NCBI RefSeq assembly: GCF_900269665.1 | Contig: NZ_LT985361.1 | Span: 6,232,707-6,296,706 of the forward strand | DNA from: Nocardia suismassiliense | GTDB lineage: Bacteria > Actinomycetota > Actinomycetes > Mycobacteriales > Mycobacteriaceae | Reading direction: 5' to 3' | DNA length: 64,000 nt | In this document: piece by piece, positions 7,998-16,311 of the stretch | How positions within the stretch are numbered: position 1 is the stretch's first letter | How the letters are laid out: each line of letters opens with the position of its first letter | The notes under the pieces: generated by a model | What the model was told of the DNA's origin: nothing | Databases searched by the model: none | The model's input: the letters and a program-made list of their open reading frames with translations, nothing else | Translations under genes and position numbers: made by a program

Positions 7998-8971
7998 CCC
8001 ACCGCCTCGAAGCCGGCGGCCGCGTAGGCGGCCAGCGCGGCATTCGAGCGTTCGCGCACCGCCGCAACCAATTCCGGCGGACCGAGCACGGTGACGCTCG
8101 AGCCGAAGCCGAGCAGCAGGCGCGCCATCCAGTCCAGTGTGGCGAACCGCATGGTCGCCTCCAGGCTGCCATCGGGGTGCACGGCGAGCCGATGCATCGG
8201 GTACTGATCGAGCACCCAGGCGTAATCACCGTGAATACGCAAGCGCGCCAACGGAACCGCGGGATCGTCCTGGAACAGGTCGAGCGCGGCGGACTCCTCG
8301 GTGGCGTGGCTCGGCGGCCTGGCCGGTTCGTCGAGTTCGGTGGCGTCCTCGATCCGGTCGAAGCGGAACAGGCGGACGCCTTCGGCCTGCCTGCACCAGG
8401 CTTGCAGATAGCTGTTGTTGTCTACGAGGACAATCCGGATCGGATCGCCGACGCGTTCGGTGACGACATCGCGACTCGCGGAGTAGTAGACCAACCGCAA
8501 CGCGCGCTGCCTGGCCAGCGCGGAGCGCACGGTGGCGACGGCGGGCGCCTCGGTCGGCGGGGTGCGGGCATCATCGAGCTGGCTGCCGGAACCGCCTGCG
8601 ATAGCCGATTCGATCTTGGCGATGGCGGCGTGTGCCGCGGTCGGGTCGACCATGCCCGGCATGTCCACGATCGAGCGCAGCGCCACCAGCAGTGCGGTCG
8701 CCTCGGTGGAGGTGAGCCGCAGCGGGCGGTCGATGCCCGCGGAGAAGGTGACCTCGATGCTCTCCTCGGAGAACGAGAGATCGATCAGATCGCCGGGGCC
8801 GTAGCCGGGCAGGCCGCACATCCACAGCTGGTTGAGATCGCTCATCAGCTGCTTGGTGGTCACGCCCAGATCCGCCGCCGCCTCCGCCGCACTGATACCG
8901 GGGTGGGCGATGAAGTACGGAATCATGTTCAGCAGTCGCGAAAGTCGAACAGAAAGTCTAGAAGAACTCAC
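7994..8971 (-). CDS. pafC: WYL-domain transcriptional regulator PafC
   Basis: A 325-residue protein with an N-terminal winged helix-turn-helix (ISAAEAAADLGVTTKQLMSDLNQL) and a central to C-terminal WYL domain (for example VYYSASRDVVTERVGDP and NNSYLQAWCR). With PafB it forms the PafBC activator, known in mycobacteria to control most of the RecA-independent DNA-damage response. The chosen GTG at 8971 overlaps the pafB TGA by four bases (GTGA); the resulting length fits the family, whereas the longer open frame adds a low-complexity stretch that overlaps pafB. Confidence 0.93.
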   Translation of the reverse strand: MSSSRLSVRLSRLLNMIPYFIAHPGISAAEAAADLGVTTKQLMSDLNQLWMCGLPGYGPGDLIDLSFSEESIEVTFSAGIDRPLRLTSTEATALLVALRSIVDMPGMVDPTAAHAAIAKIESAIAGGSGSQLDDARTPPTEAPAVATVRSALARQRALRLVYYSASRDVVTERVGDPIRIVLVDNNSYLQAWCRQAEGVRLFRFDRIEDATELDEPARPPSHATEESAALDLFQDDPAVPLARLRIHGDYAWVLDQYPMHRLAVHPDGSLEATMRFATLDWMARLLLGFGSSVTVLGPPELVAAVRERSNAALAAYAAAGFEAVG

Positions 8972-9963
8972 GCTCTGACCTCCGTGCGATCGAAAACCGA
9001 ACGCAACCGCGCAACCACATCGGTGCGCAGGTCCTCCGGCGCGAGCACGACCGCATCCGGGCCGAGCCCGGTGATCAGGCGGGCAATCCAATCGCGGGAG
9101 CGAACCGGTAGCTCCACCACCGCGCCGACGCGACCACCGATGGTGCGTTCGCCGGTCACCTGACCGATCCGGCGCAGTTCACGCCCGCGCCCCTCGGCCA
9201 CCCACACCGTCGCCGTGAAACTGACCGGCGCCGAGCTGGTGACGCGATCGACGATCGTGCGCAGGTCGATACCGTCCGGTTTGCGCACGACGTTCTCCGG
9301 CCCGTAAGCGGTCACGTCGTCGCCGATCCGGGACAACCGGAAGCTGCGGACCGCGTCCCGCTGCCGGTCGTGGCCGACGAGATACCAGCGGCCGTGCCGG
9401 GTCACCACTCCCCACGGCTCCACGTCGCGCATCAGATAGGGCGCGTTGATCGCGCCACGATGTTCGAACCGTACGGCTTGGCCGGCGTCGATCGCGGCGA
9501 GCAGTTTGCCGAGCACCGGCTCCGAGCCGCGGGTCCGTGCGGGCACGGCGGGAACCGAGGCCACTGCGGCATCGGTCTCCACGTGGATGCCGGCGGCACG
9601 CAGTTTCAGCAGCGCCCCGTCCGCGGCGGCGGCCAGCTCCGGCGATTCCCACATCTGCACGGCGACCGCGACGGCGGCGGCTTCCTCGTCGGACAGGTCG
9701 ATCTCGGGCAGCTCGTAGGCGTCCCGGTTGATCCGGTAGCCCTCCACCGAGGTGTACCGGCCGACCGGTCCGATCTCCAGGGGTATGCCCAGGTCACGCA
9801 GCTCGTTCTTGTCCCGCTCGAACATTCGGCTGAACGCCTCGTCGCTGGCGGACTCCTCGTAACCGGCGACGCTGTCCCGGATCCGCTCCGCGGTCAGGAA
9901 CTGCCGGGTCGACAGCAGCGCGATGACCAGATTCATCAGCCGCTCGACCTTCGATATCGCCAC
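8968..9963 (-). CDS. pafB: WYL-domain transcriptional regulator PafB
   Basis: A 331-residue partner of PafC with the same order: N-terminal winged helix (starting VAISKVERLMNLVIALLSTR), then a WYL domain (FEHRGAINAPYLMRDVEPWG, WYLVGHDRQRDAVRSFRLSRI, where the WYL triplet itself is visible) and a C-terminal WCX region. The GTG at 9963 gives the family length; the 24 extra codons upstream look non-coding. It heads the pafB-pafC-panE-like chain. Unlike in M. tuberculosis, two small genes separate it from pafA, so it needs its own promoter; none obvious was found in 9964-10052. Confidence 0.93.
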   Translation of the reverse strand: MAISKVERLMNLVIALLSTRQFLTAERIRDSVAGYEESASDEAFSRMFERDKNELRDLGIPLEIGPVGRYTSVEGYRINRDAYELPEIDLSDEEAAAVAVAVQMWESPELAAAADGALLKLRAAGIHVETDAAVASVPAVPARTRGSEPVLGKLLAAIDAGQAVRFEHRGAINAPYLMRDVEPWGVVTRHGRWYLVGHDRQRDAVRSFRLSRIGDDVTAYGPENVVRKPDGIDLRTIVDRVTSSAPVSFTATVWVAEGRGRELRRIGQVTGERTIGGRVGAVVELPVRSRDWIARLITGLGPDAVVLAPEDLRTDVVARLRSVFDRTEVRA

Positions 9964-10052
9964 CCGATAGAGGGTAATCTGCCCGGCACCGCGCGTGCGC
10001 GTCGGCGCGCGATTCCCTCGATCACAGGTCGCCACGCGGCAGAATCGAGGGC

Positions 10053-10349
10053 ATGATCATCGCTTTCTCTGTGACCCCGCTCGGCACCGGCGTCGATGTC
10101 GGACGTGCCGTGGCCGAAGCCGTCCGAGTCGTGCGCGCCAGCGGGCTGCCGAACCGCACCGATGCCATGTTCACCACCGTCGAGGGCGAATGGGACGAGG
10201 TGATGGGCGTGGTCAAGCAGGCCACCGACGCGGTGCTCGCCGCCGCCCCGCGCTGCAGTCTCGTATTGAAGGCCGACATCCGGCCCGGCGTCACCGACGG
10301 GATGACGTCGAAGGTCGAGACGGTCGAGCGCTACCTCGCCGAGGGCTAG
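10053..10349 (+). CDS. MTH1187/YkoF-family thiamine-binding protein
   Basis: A 98-residue protein opening MIIAFSVTPLGTG and containing FTTVEGEWDEVM, the pattern of the small ferredoxin-like fold family PF01910 (MTH1187, YkoF-like), whose characterised members bind thiamine or pyrimidine compounds and assemble as oligomers. It is divergent from pafB and convergent with the SnoaL-like gene; the two stop codons share CTAG at 10346-10349. Its role in the cell is unknown. Confidence 0.85.
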   Translation: MIIAFSVTPLGTGVDVGRAVAEAVRVVRASGLPNRTDAMFTTVEGEWDEVMGVVKQATDAVLAAAPRCSLVLKADIRPGVTDGMTSKVETVERYLAEG

Positions 10350-10723
10350 TCCGGGATCGGCGTCTGCTGATACAGCACCAATTTCCACTCGCCGCCCGCG
10401 CGCAGATAGACACTCGACATCTGCCCGCGGAAGGCCGGTGCGTCCCCCTCGCGATACGCGACGCCGGTGTAGACGAGCACCTTGCTGTCCACCCCGCCGT
10501 CGATCAGCCGCGGCTCGAGAATCTCGTAGGTCCGCCAGGGCGGTGAATCGTTCAGCGCGGCAATGACTTCCGCGCGCCCCAGCACCATCCCGTGCGCGAG
10601 CACCATCACCGCGTCCCCGGTCATCAGCAGCCCGTAGAAATCGGCCCCGGTGCCGTCGCACAGCGAGTCCCAGCCCCGGCGCTCGACCGCGAGCAGCTCA
10701 TTGAGAAGTTCCGTGTCTGCCAT
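10346..10723 (-). CDS. SnoaL/DUF4440-like NTF2-fold protein
   Basis: A 125-residue protein of the NTF2-like superfamily: an N-terminal helix (MADTELLNELLAVERRGWDSL), a core with MTGDAVMVLAHGMVLGRAEV and a beta-sheet half ending SVYLRAGGEWKLVLYQQTPIPD. The family includes small isomerases, dehydratases and ligand binders, so no reaction can be assigned. The ATG at 10723 follows a purine-rich GTGGGGGT; an upstream start would add 13 residues without a better site. Located between pafA and pafB, transcribed in the same direction. Confidence 0.75.
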   Translation of the reverse strand: MADTELLNELLAVERRGWDSLCDGTGADFYGLLMTGDAVMVLAHGMVLGRAEVIAALNDSPPWRTYEILEPRLIDGGVDSKVLVYTGVAYREGDAPAFRGQMSSVYLRAGGEWKLVLYQQTPIPD

Positions 10724-10834
10724 ACCCCCACGGTAGGCACAGTCACGGCAAACGACATCCACCCAGGTAAGGGGTTCGCCGAAAAAGTCCGACGGCGACC
10801 GATACCCGATTGCTCGGGTCCGGTCGCCCCGTCA

Positions 10835-12193
10835 CTACATGGAGGCGATGAGCCGGTCCACGCGTTCGTCCACCGAGCGGAACGGGTCCTTGCACAGAAC
10901 CGTGCGCTGGGCCTGGTCGTTCAGCTTCAGGTGGACCCAGTCGACGGTGAAGTCGCGGCCGGCTTCCTGGGCGGCGGTGATGAAGTCGCCGCGCAGTTTG
11001 GCCCTGGTGGTTTGCGGCGGGGTGTCGACCGCGGCGTCCACGGCCTCGTCCTCGGTGATCCGCTTGGCCAGACCCTTGCGCTGCAGCAGGTCGAACACGC
11101 CGCGGCCGCGCTTGATGTCGTGATAGGCCAGGTCGAGCTGGGCGATCTTCGGATCGGACAGCTCCATGCTGTAGCGATCCTGGTAGCGCTGGAACAGCTT
11201 GCGCTTGATCACCCAGTCGATCTCGGTGTCCACCTTGGCGAAGTCCTGCGCCTCGACGGCGTCGAGGGTGCGGCCCCACAGGTCGACGACCTGGTCGATC
11301 TGCGGGTCACGGTCCCGGTTGCGCAGGTGCTCGACCGCGCGGGCGTAATACTCGCGCTGGATGTCCAGGGCGCTGGCCTGCCGCCCGCCCGCGAGCCGCA
11401 CCGGACGGCGACCGGTCAGATCGTGGCTGACCTCGCGAATGGCGCGAATCGGATTGTCCAGGGCGAAGTCTCGGAAGGAGACGCCCGCCTCGATCATCTC
11501 CAGCACCAGGGCGGCCGTGCCGACCTTGAGCATGGTGGTGGGCTCGGCCATGTTCGAGTCGCCGACGATGACGTGCAGGCGGCGGTACTTCTCCGCGTCC
11601 GCATGCGGCTCGTCGCGGGTGTTGATGATCGGCCGCGAGCGCGTGGTCGCGGACGAGACGCCCTCCCAGATGTGCTCGGCCCGCTGGGACAGGCAGAACG
11701 TGGCCGCCTTCGGCGTCTGCAGGATCTTGCCCGCGCCGCAGATCAACTGCCGGGTCACCAGGAAGGGCAACAGCACGTCGGAGATCCTGGAGAACTCCCC
11801 CGCACGCACCACGAGGAAATTCTCGTGGCAGCCGTAGGAGTTGCCCGCGGAATCGGTGTTGTTCTTGAACAGGTAGATATCGCCGCCGATGCCTTCTTCG
11901 GCAAGCCGCTGCTCGGCATCGATCAGCAATTCTTCGAGGACCCGCTCGCCCGCTCGGTCGTGGGTCACCAATTGGTGCAGGCTGTCGCATTCGGCAGTCG
12001 CGTACTCCGGATGGGACCCGACATCGAGATAGAGCCGAGCACCGTTGCGGAGGAACACGTTCGAGCTGCGGCCCCAGGACACCACCCGGCGGAAAAGGTA
12101 CCGGGCTACCTCGTCGGGGGACAGCCGACGGTGACCGTGGAAGGTGCATGTCACACCGAACTCGGTCTCGATCCCCATGATTCGTCGCTGCAC
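10835..12193 (-). CDS. pafA: Pup-protein ligase PafA
   Basis: A 452-residue carboxylate-amine ligase related to glutamine synthetase, the same length as M. tuberculosis PafA. It phosphorylates the C-terminal glutamate of Pup with ATP and joins it to a substrate lysine. Visible are GIETEFG with the ATP/Mg glutamate at 9, NGARLYLDVGSHPEYATAE with the predicted catalytic Asp57, and the nucleotide-binding segment INTRDEPHADAEKYRRLHVI. The start is GTG at 12193. The gene is separated from prcA by the oppositely oriented lyase gene, so it is probably transcribed from its own promoter. Confidence 0.96.
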   Translation of the reverse strand: MQRRIMGIETEFGVTCTFHGHRRLSPDEVARYLFRRVVSWGRSSNVFLRNGARLYLDVGSHPEYATAECDSLHQLVTHDRAGERVLEELLIDAEQRLAEEGIGGDIYLFKNNTDSAGNSYGCHENFLVVRAGEFSRISDVLLPFLVTRQLICGAGKILQTPKAATFCLSQRAEHIWEGVSSATTRSRPIINTRDEPHADAEKYRRLHVIVGDSNMAEPTTMLKVGTAALVLEMIEAGVSFRDFALDNPIRAIREVSHDLTGRRPVRLAGGRQASALDIQREYYARAVEHLRNRDRDPQIDQVVDLWGRTLDAVEAQDFAKVDTEIDWVIKRKLFQRYQDRYSMELSDPKIAQLDLAYHDIKRGRGVFDLLQRKGLAKRITEDEAVDAAVDTPPQTTRAKLRGDFITAAQEAGRDFTVDWVHLKLNDQAQRTVLCKDPFRSVDERVDRLIASM

Positions 12194-12469
12194 ACTATCG
12201 ACATTACAGCCATGTCATGCGCCCGCGTGGGGCTGCGGACAACACGATCGCATACGTCTTCACAACGATTCGGTCCGGTTTGCCCGGATTCGGCGTCCCG
12301 CACCACCTTGGACACCCTTTTCGCAATCCACGAGCCACCGCGCGGCGGCCGCAGATACCATTCGATCCTCCCGCGTGTATCCCGACCTCGGTATGCGCGG
12401 TGCGCAGCGTCATGGCTACCGCTTCAGCGAAGTTCGTTTGTCCCGATATCGACGACGAAGGTAGGCCGA

Positions 12470-14149
12470 ATGCGAACATGGCTCAGGGTGGCGGCCGTCG
12501 CGGTAATGTGCGCGGTCGTTTCGCAGGGCGTAGTGGCCGCCGAATTCGACGAGGCCCCGCCGACCGAACTGATCGCGGTGGACGGCGGGCACCTCGACTG
12601 GCCGACCATGCTGCGGGTGCTGCGCGACGAGAGCGTCACCGTCCGACTGGCCGACTCGGCCCGGCAGCGAATGAACACCACCCGGCAGGGCGCCCTGGAT
12701 TCCGTCGCGGCCGGTCAGCGCGTGTACGGCTGGAATCAGGCGCTCGGACCGTTGAAGGACCGCCCGCTCGAACCGGATCAGCAGCGCGAATTCCAGCGGC
12801 GCATGCTGCGCTCGCACGCCGCGGGCGTCGGTCCCATGCTGCCCCCGGGCGTGGTGCGGCTGGCCCTGGTACTGCGCGCCAACTCGATGGCCAGGGGCGC
12901 GATGGGGGTGCGCCCGGAGGTGGTGGACCGGATGCTGTCCATGGTCGAGGCGGATGTGCTGCCGCTGATGCCGGAGATCGGTTCGCTGGGCACCGGCGAT
13001 CTGCAACCGATGGCGGCGGCCGGGCTGAGCATGATCGGCGAGCACAATCCGGTCCTGTTCCGCGGCAAGCAGGTCGCGGCGAGCATGGCGTTTCGCGCGG
13101 CGGGCCTGCCGCAGCAGTTCACCCTGGAGTCCGGCGAGGCGCTGCCGCTGATCAGCGGCGGCAGCGTGGTCACGGCCCGTTTCGTCGAGGCCATCGACCG
13201 CGCCGAGCACGACCTGCACGGCTTCGCCGCCGCCTTCGCGCTGTTCCTGGAGGCGACCAGGGCCGAGCAGGGCGCCTTCGACGAGCGCACGCATACCGAG
13301 CGCAACCTCGATCACGACATCGACGGAGCCGGGGACATTCGCTCGATGGTGTGCGGCACCGAATGGATGACCGATCAAGGCCGCGAACGGTCCGGCGACG
13401 CACACCCGCGCATTCAGGACGCCACCTCGGTCCGCTCGACCCCGCACGTGATCGGCGGGCTGCGGCACAGCCTGGAGACAGCGCGCGACATCGCCCTGCG
13501 CGAGGCGAATGCCTCCACCTCCAACCCGCTGATCTTCGAAAAGGACGGTGGCGGCTACGAATTCGTGATGGGCGGCAACTGGGCGGTGACCCGCATCGGT
13601 GCGCAGATCGACGCGTTGAACGCACAGATCGCGAACCTGGCGATCCTGTCCGAAGGGTTGTCCGGCCGTCTGCTGGAACCGAAATGGAGCTACGGGGTAC
13701 CGGCGAATCTCGCGGGTGGGGAGATCGGGCTGAACTCCGGCATGGTGCAGGCGCAGACGGTTGCCGCCGCCTTGATACCCGAGATCCAGGTCCGAGCCCA
13801 TCCCGCGAGCACCATGTCCCGGCCGGTGAAGGGTGGTCAGGAGGATCTCAATACGATGGCGATGGCGTCGATGCGCAACCTCGCGGACAATCTGGATCGG
13901 CTGGATATCGTGCTCGGCGTCCAGATTCTGATGGGCGCGCAGGCGGTTGACTTGATGCGCGAACGGATGGGCGAGTTGCGCCTCGGTTCCGGGACCGAGG
14001 CGGTGCACGCGGTGGTTCGTCAGCGCATCCCGATGCTCCACGACGACCGCTATCTCAGCCCGGACGTCGACGCGGCCATTGCCCTGGTCCGCGAGGACGC
14101 CTTCACCCCCGCGTTCCGCGCGGCCGACCAAACCCGCTGCGCCGCATAG
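12470..14149 (+). CDS. Exported HAL/PAL-like aromatic amino acid lyase homologue with altered MIO motif
   Basis: A 559-residue protein with a signal peptide (MRTWLRVAAVAVMCAVVSQG, likely cut after VAA at about 24) and the fold signature of histidine/phenylalanine ammonia-lyases: YGWNQALG at 86-93 (compare YGVNTGFG), HNPVLFRGKQ-type segment, and a C-terminal helix bundle. Canonical enzymes build the MIO cofactor from Ala-Ser-Gly in GSVGASGDLAP; here the segment is GSLGTGDLQP (171-180), one residue shorter and with Thr in place of Ser. It may be inactive, may form a methylated MIO from Thr, or may belong to a divergent subfamily. GAAGG lies eight bases before the ATG. The frame is open further upstream, but that part is antisense to pafA. 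It splits the proteasome locus on the opposite strand. Confidence 0.82.
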   Translation: MRTWLRVAAVAVMCAVVSQGVVAAEFDEAPPTELIAVDGGHLDWPTMLRVLRDESVTVRLADSARQRMNTTRQGALDSVAAGQRVYGWNQALGPLKDRPLEPDQQREFQRRMLRSHAAGVGPMLPPGVVRLALVLRANSMARGAMGVRPEVVDRMLSMVEADVLPLMPEIGSLGTGDLQPMAAAGLSMIGEHNPVLFRGKQVAASMAFRAAGLPQQFTLESGEALPLISGGSVVTARFVEAIDRAEHDLHGFAAAFALFLEATRAEQGAFDERTHTERNLDHDIDGAGDIRSMVCGTEWMTDQGRERSGDAHPRIQDATSVRSTPHVIGGLRHSLETARDIALREANASTSNPLIFEKDGGGYEFVMGGNWAVTRIGAQIDALNAQIANLAILSEGLSGRLLEPKWSYGVPANLAGGEIGLNSGMVQAQTVAAALIPEIQVRAHPASTMSRPVKGGQEDLNTMAMASMRNLADNLDRLDIVLGVQILMGAQAVDLMRERMGELRLGSGTEAVHAVVRQRIPMLHDDRYLSPDVDAAIALVREDAFTPAFRAADQTRCAA

Positions 14150-14260
14150 CCGGAACGGGACACGGCGGCGCGGCTACCAGGGCAGTGCCGGACATGAAGC
14201 GGGCCCGTGCGATGACCACCACTGGGGCGGCACCGCACGGGCCCGGACTTCTGAACGGCG

Positions 14261-15025
14261 TTACTCGGCTTCGGGTGTCTCCGCCGGCTCCGCCTTGGCC
14301 TTACCCTTCTTGGCCGCCGGGTTCAGCAACTGCTCCAGCGCGGAATTGGTGACCCGCCGGAAAGCCCGTCGCGGTCGCGCCTGCTCCAGCGCGGCAACCT
14401 CGAGCGAACTGACGCCGAGCACCCGCTTCTCCTTCTCCGCACCCTCGGGGACGCCCGCTTGCAGCGCCTCCACCGCGACCTTGATCGCGGCCCCCAGGTC
14501 GAGACCGGGCTTGTAGGACGCCTTCAACGCGGTCAGGATCGGCTCGGTCGTGCCGCCCATCACCACGTATTCGCGCTCGTCCACGATCGACCCGTCGAAG
14601 GTGATGCGATACAGCACCGTCGTCGGCGGCTGCTCCGGATAGCCCACCTCCGCCACGCAGATCTCCACCTCGTAGGGCTTGAGCTGATCGGTGAAGATCG
14701 ACCCGAGCACCTGGGCGTAGGCGTTGGCCAGTGCGCGGCCGGTCACGTCGCGGCGGTCGTACTGGTAACCGCGAATGTCGGCCTGCAAAATTCCGCTGCG
14801 GCGCAGGTTCTCGAACTCGTTGTATTTGCCGACCGCGGCGAACCCGACCCGGTCGTAGAGCTCACTCACCTTGTGCAGCGTCGCGGACGGGTTCTCCGCG
14901 ACGAACAGCACACCCTTGTCGTACACCAGGACCACGACACTGCGACCCCGACCGATGCCCTTGCGCGCGAGCTCGGTCTTGTCGCGCATGATCTGCTCGG
15001 CCGACGCGTAGTACGGCAGTGTCAT
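14261..15025 (-). CDS. prcA: 20S proteasome alpha subunit PrcA
   Basis: A 254-residue alpha subunit that forms the outer gating rings of the bacterial 20S proteasome. The N-terminus MTLPYYASAEQIMRDKTELARKGIGRGRS is the gating segment of actinobacterial PrcA; the Ntn fold follows without a catalytic Thr1. The C-terminal 40 residues are Lys/Ala/Glu-rich and variable. GGAGGG lies six bases before the ATG. The gene follows prcB after 73 bp and ends the pup-prcB-prcA unit. Confidence 0.95.
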   Translation of the reverse strand: MTLPYYASAEQIMRDKTELARKGIGRGRSVVVLVYDKGVLFVAENPSATLHKVSELYDRVGFAAVGKYNEFENLRRSGILQADIRGYQYDRRDVTGRALANAYAQVLGSIFTDQLKPYEVEICVAEVGYPEQPPTTVLYRITFDGSIVDEREYVVMGGTTEPILTALKASYKPGLDLGAAIKVAVEALQAGVPEGAEKEKRVLGVSSLEVAALEQARPRRAFRRVTNSALEQLLNPAAKKGKAKAEPAETPEAE

Positions 15026-15098
15026 GCTGTGCCCTCCTTCGCATGCCCGAGGGCCCCTCCGTGGTTACGCACGCTGCCTCCTCCGGGGCCTGACCCGG

Positions 15099-15959
15099 TC
15101 ATGCGGTGGCCCTCCCTTCTTCGGCAGCCTCGCGATCGGCCACGATCCCGCGAGCGATCGCTTCGAGGCGGTCCTCGGTCACCTCGACCGCACCTTCCTC
15201 GTCGATGACGATCGCCGTCGGATAGATCCCGCGCATCAGATCGGGACCACCCGTCGCGGTGTCGTCGTCGGCCGCGGCGAACAGCGCCTCGACGGCGATG
15301 CGCAAGGCGCGCTCCTGATCAATTCCCTTGGCGTACAGCTTCTTCAGCGACCCCTTGGCGAAGACCGAACCCGATCCCACCGCGGCGTAACCGAACCGCT
15401 CCTCGCTCCGTCCACCCACCACGTCGTACGAGACGATGCGGCCGACCCGGTCCGGGTCGGTGGCATTGACGTCGTACCCGACCAAAATCGGAACCACCGC
15501 CAGCCCCTGCAGGGCGGCGGGCAAATTCTCGCGCACCATCTTCGACAGCTTGTTGGACTTGCCGTCGAAGGTCAGGGATACGCCCTCGAGCTTCTCGTAG
15601 TGCTCCAGCTCGACCGCGAAGATCCGCACCATCTCGACGGCCATGCCCGCGGTGCCGGCGATGCCGGCCGCGGAGTAGCTGTCGGTGATGTAGACCTTCT
15701 CGATGTCCCTGCTGGCCAACAGGTTTCCCTGGGTGGCCCGCCGGTCACCGGCGATGAGCACGCCGCCGCGGTAACTGATCGCGACGATGGTGGTGCCGTG
15801 CGGCGCGATGTCCTTGGCGCCGGTGGCACTCAACATCGGGCCGTCGACCATCCCGAACTTGTTGCCGGGCAACATGTCCGGAGCGTGCATGCGGAGGTAT
15901 TCGGAGAAGGACGAGAGGGCGTACCCCAGGTGGAGACGCGAGGGGTCACCTACTGTCAC
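15099..15959 (-). CDS. prcB: 20S proteasome beta subunit PrcB
   Basis: A 286-residue catalytic subunit made as a precursor. The propeptide is 55 residues; cleavage in the segment APHG/TTIVAISYRGG exposes Thr56 as the N-terminal nucleophile, and GDRRAT follows as in active beta subunits. The start is GTG at 15959, overlapping the pup TGA by four bases (GTGA), so pup and prcB are translationally coupled. The product assembles with PrcA to degrade pupylated proteins. Confidence 0.95.
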   Translation of the reverse strand: MTVGDPSRLHLGYALSSFSEYLRMHAPDMLPGNKFGMVDGPMLSATGAKDIAPHGTTIVAISYRGGVLIAGDRRATQGNLLASRDIEKVYITDSYSAAGIAGTAGMAVEMVRIFAVELEHYEKLEGVSLTFDGKSNKLSKMVRENLPAALQGLAVVPILVGYDVNATDPDRVGRIVSYDVVGGRSEERFGYAAVGSGSVFAKGSLKKLYAKGIDQERALRIAVEALFAAADDDTATGGPDLMRGIYPTAIVIDEEGAVEVTEDRLEAIARGIVADREAAEEGRATA

Positions 15960-16150
15960 TGGCCGCCTTTCTGAACGTACGCACGGACGAAGTCTTCGGC
16001 GTTCTCCTCGAGCACATCATCGATCTCGTCGAGCAGGTCGTCGGTCTCCTCCGCCAGCTTTTCGCGGCGCTCCTGACCGGCGGCGTCCGCACCCTCCGGA
16101 CCATCATCCTCGTCGCCGCCCCCGGCGCGCTTGGTCTGCTCTTGTGCCAT
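15956..16150 (-). CDS. pup: Prokaryotic ubiquitin-like protein Pup
   Basis: A 64-residue, highly acidic, largely disordered tag ending in Gly-Gly-Gln. The terminal Gln64 must be deamidated by Dop before PafA can use it. The central helix LLDEIDDVLEENAEDFVRAY carries the predicted coiled-coil contact with the Mpa unfoldase and with PafA. Lysines at 7, 31 and 61 are present. GGAGGT lies eight bases before the ATG. It is first in the pup-prcB-prcA chain and follows dop after a gap of 161 bp. Confidence 0.96.
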   Translation of the reverse strand: MAQEQTKRAGGGDEDDGPEGADAAGQERREKLAEETDDLLDEIDDVLEENAEDFVRAYVQKGGQ

Positions 16151-16311
16151 GGCAGCCGACCTCCTCTGTCCTCATCATGACCGGAGCTCAATGTCGAGCA
16201 CGGCCCCGATCATGAGCAAATGTCCGTGCTCGTTCTTCAACACTACCCAGCCGAACCGACACGATGTCGTATTCCGTCCCGATGTAGGTCGAGTCGGTAG
16301 CGGTCCCGTGA

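Noticed and set aside
10592..12469. Upstream part of the long plus-strand frame that ends in the lyase gene
   Set aside because: It is antisense to pafA and has no domain; the lyase begins at ATG 12470 with a ribosome site and signal peptide.
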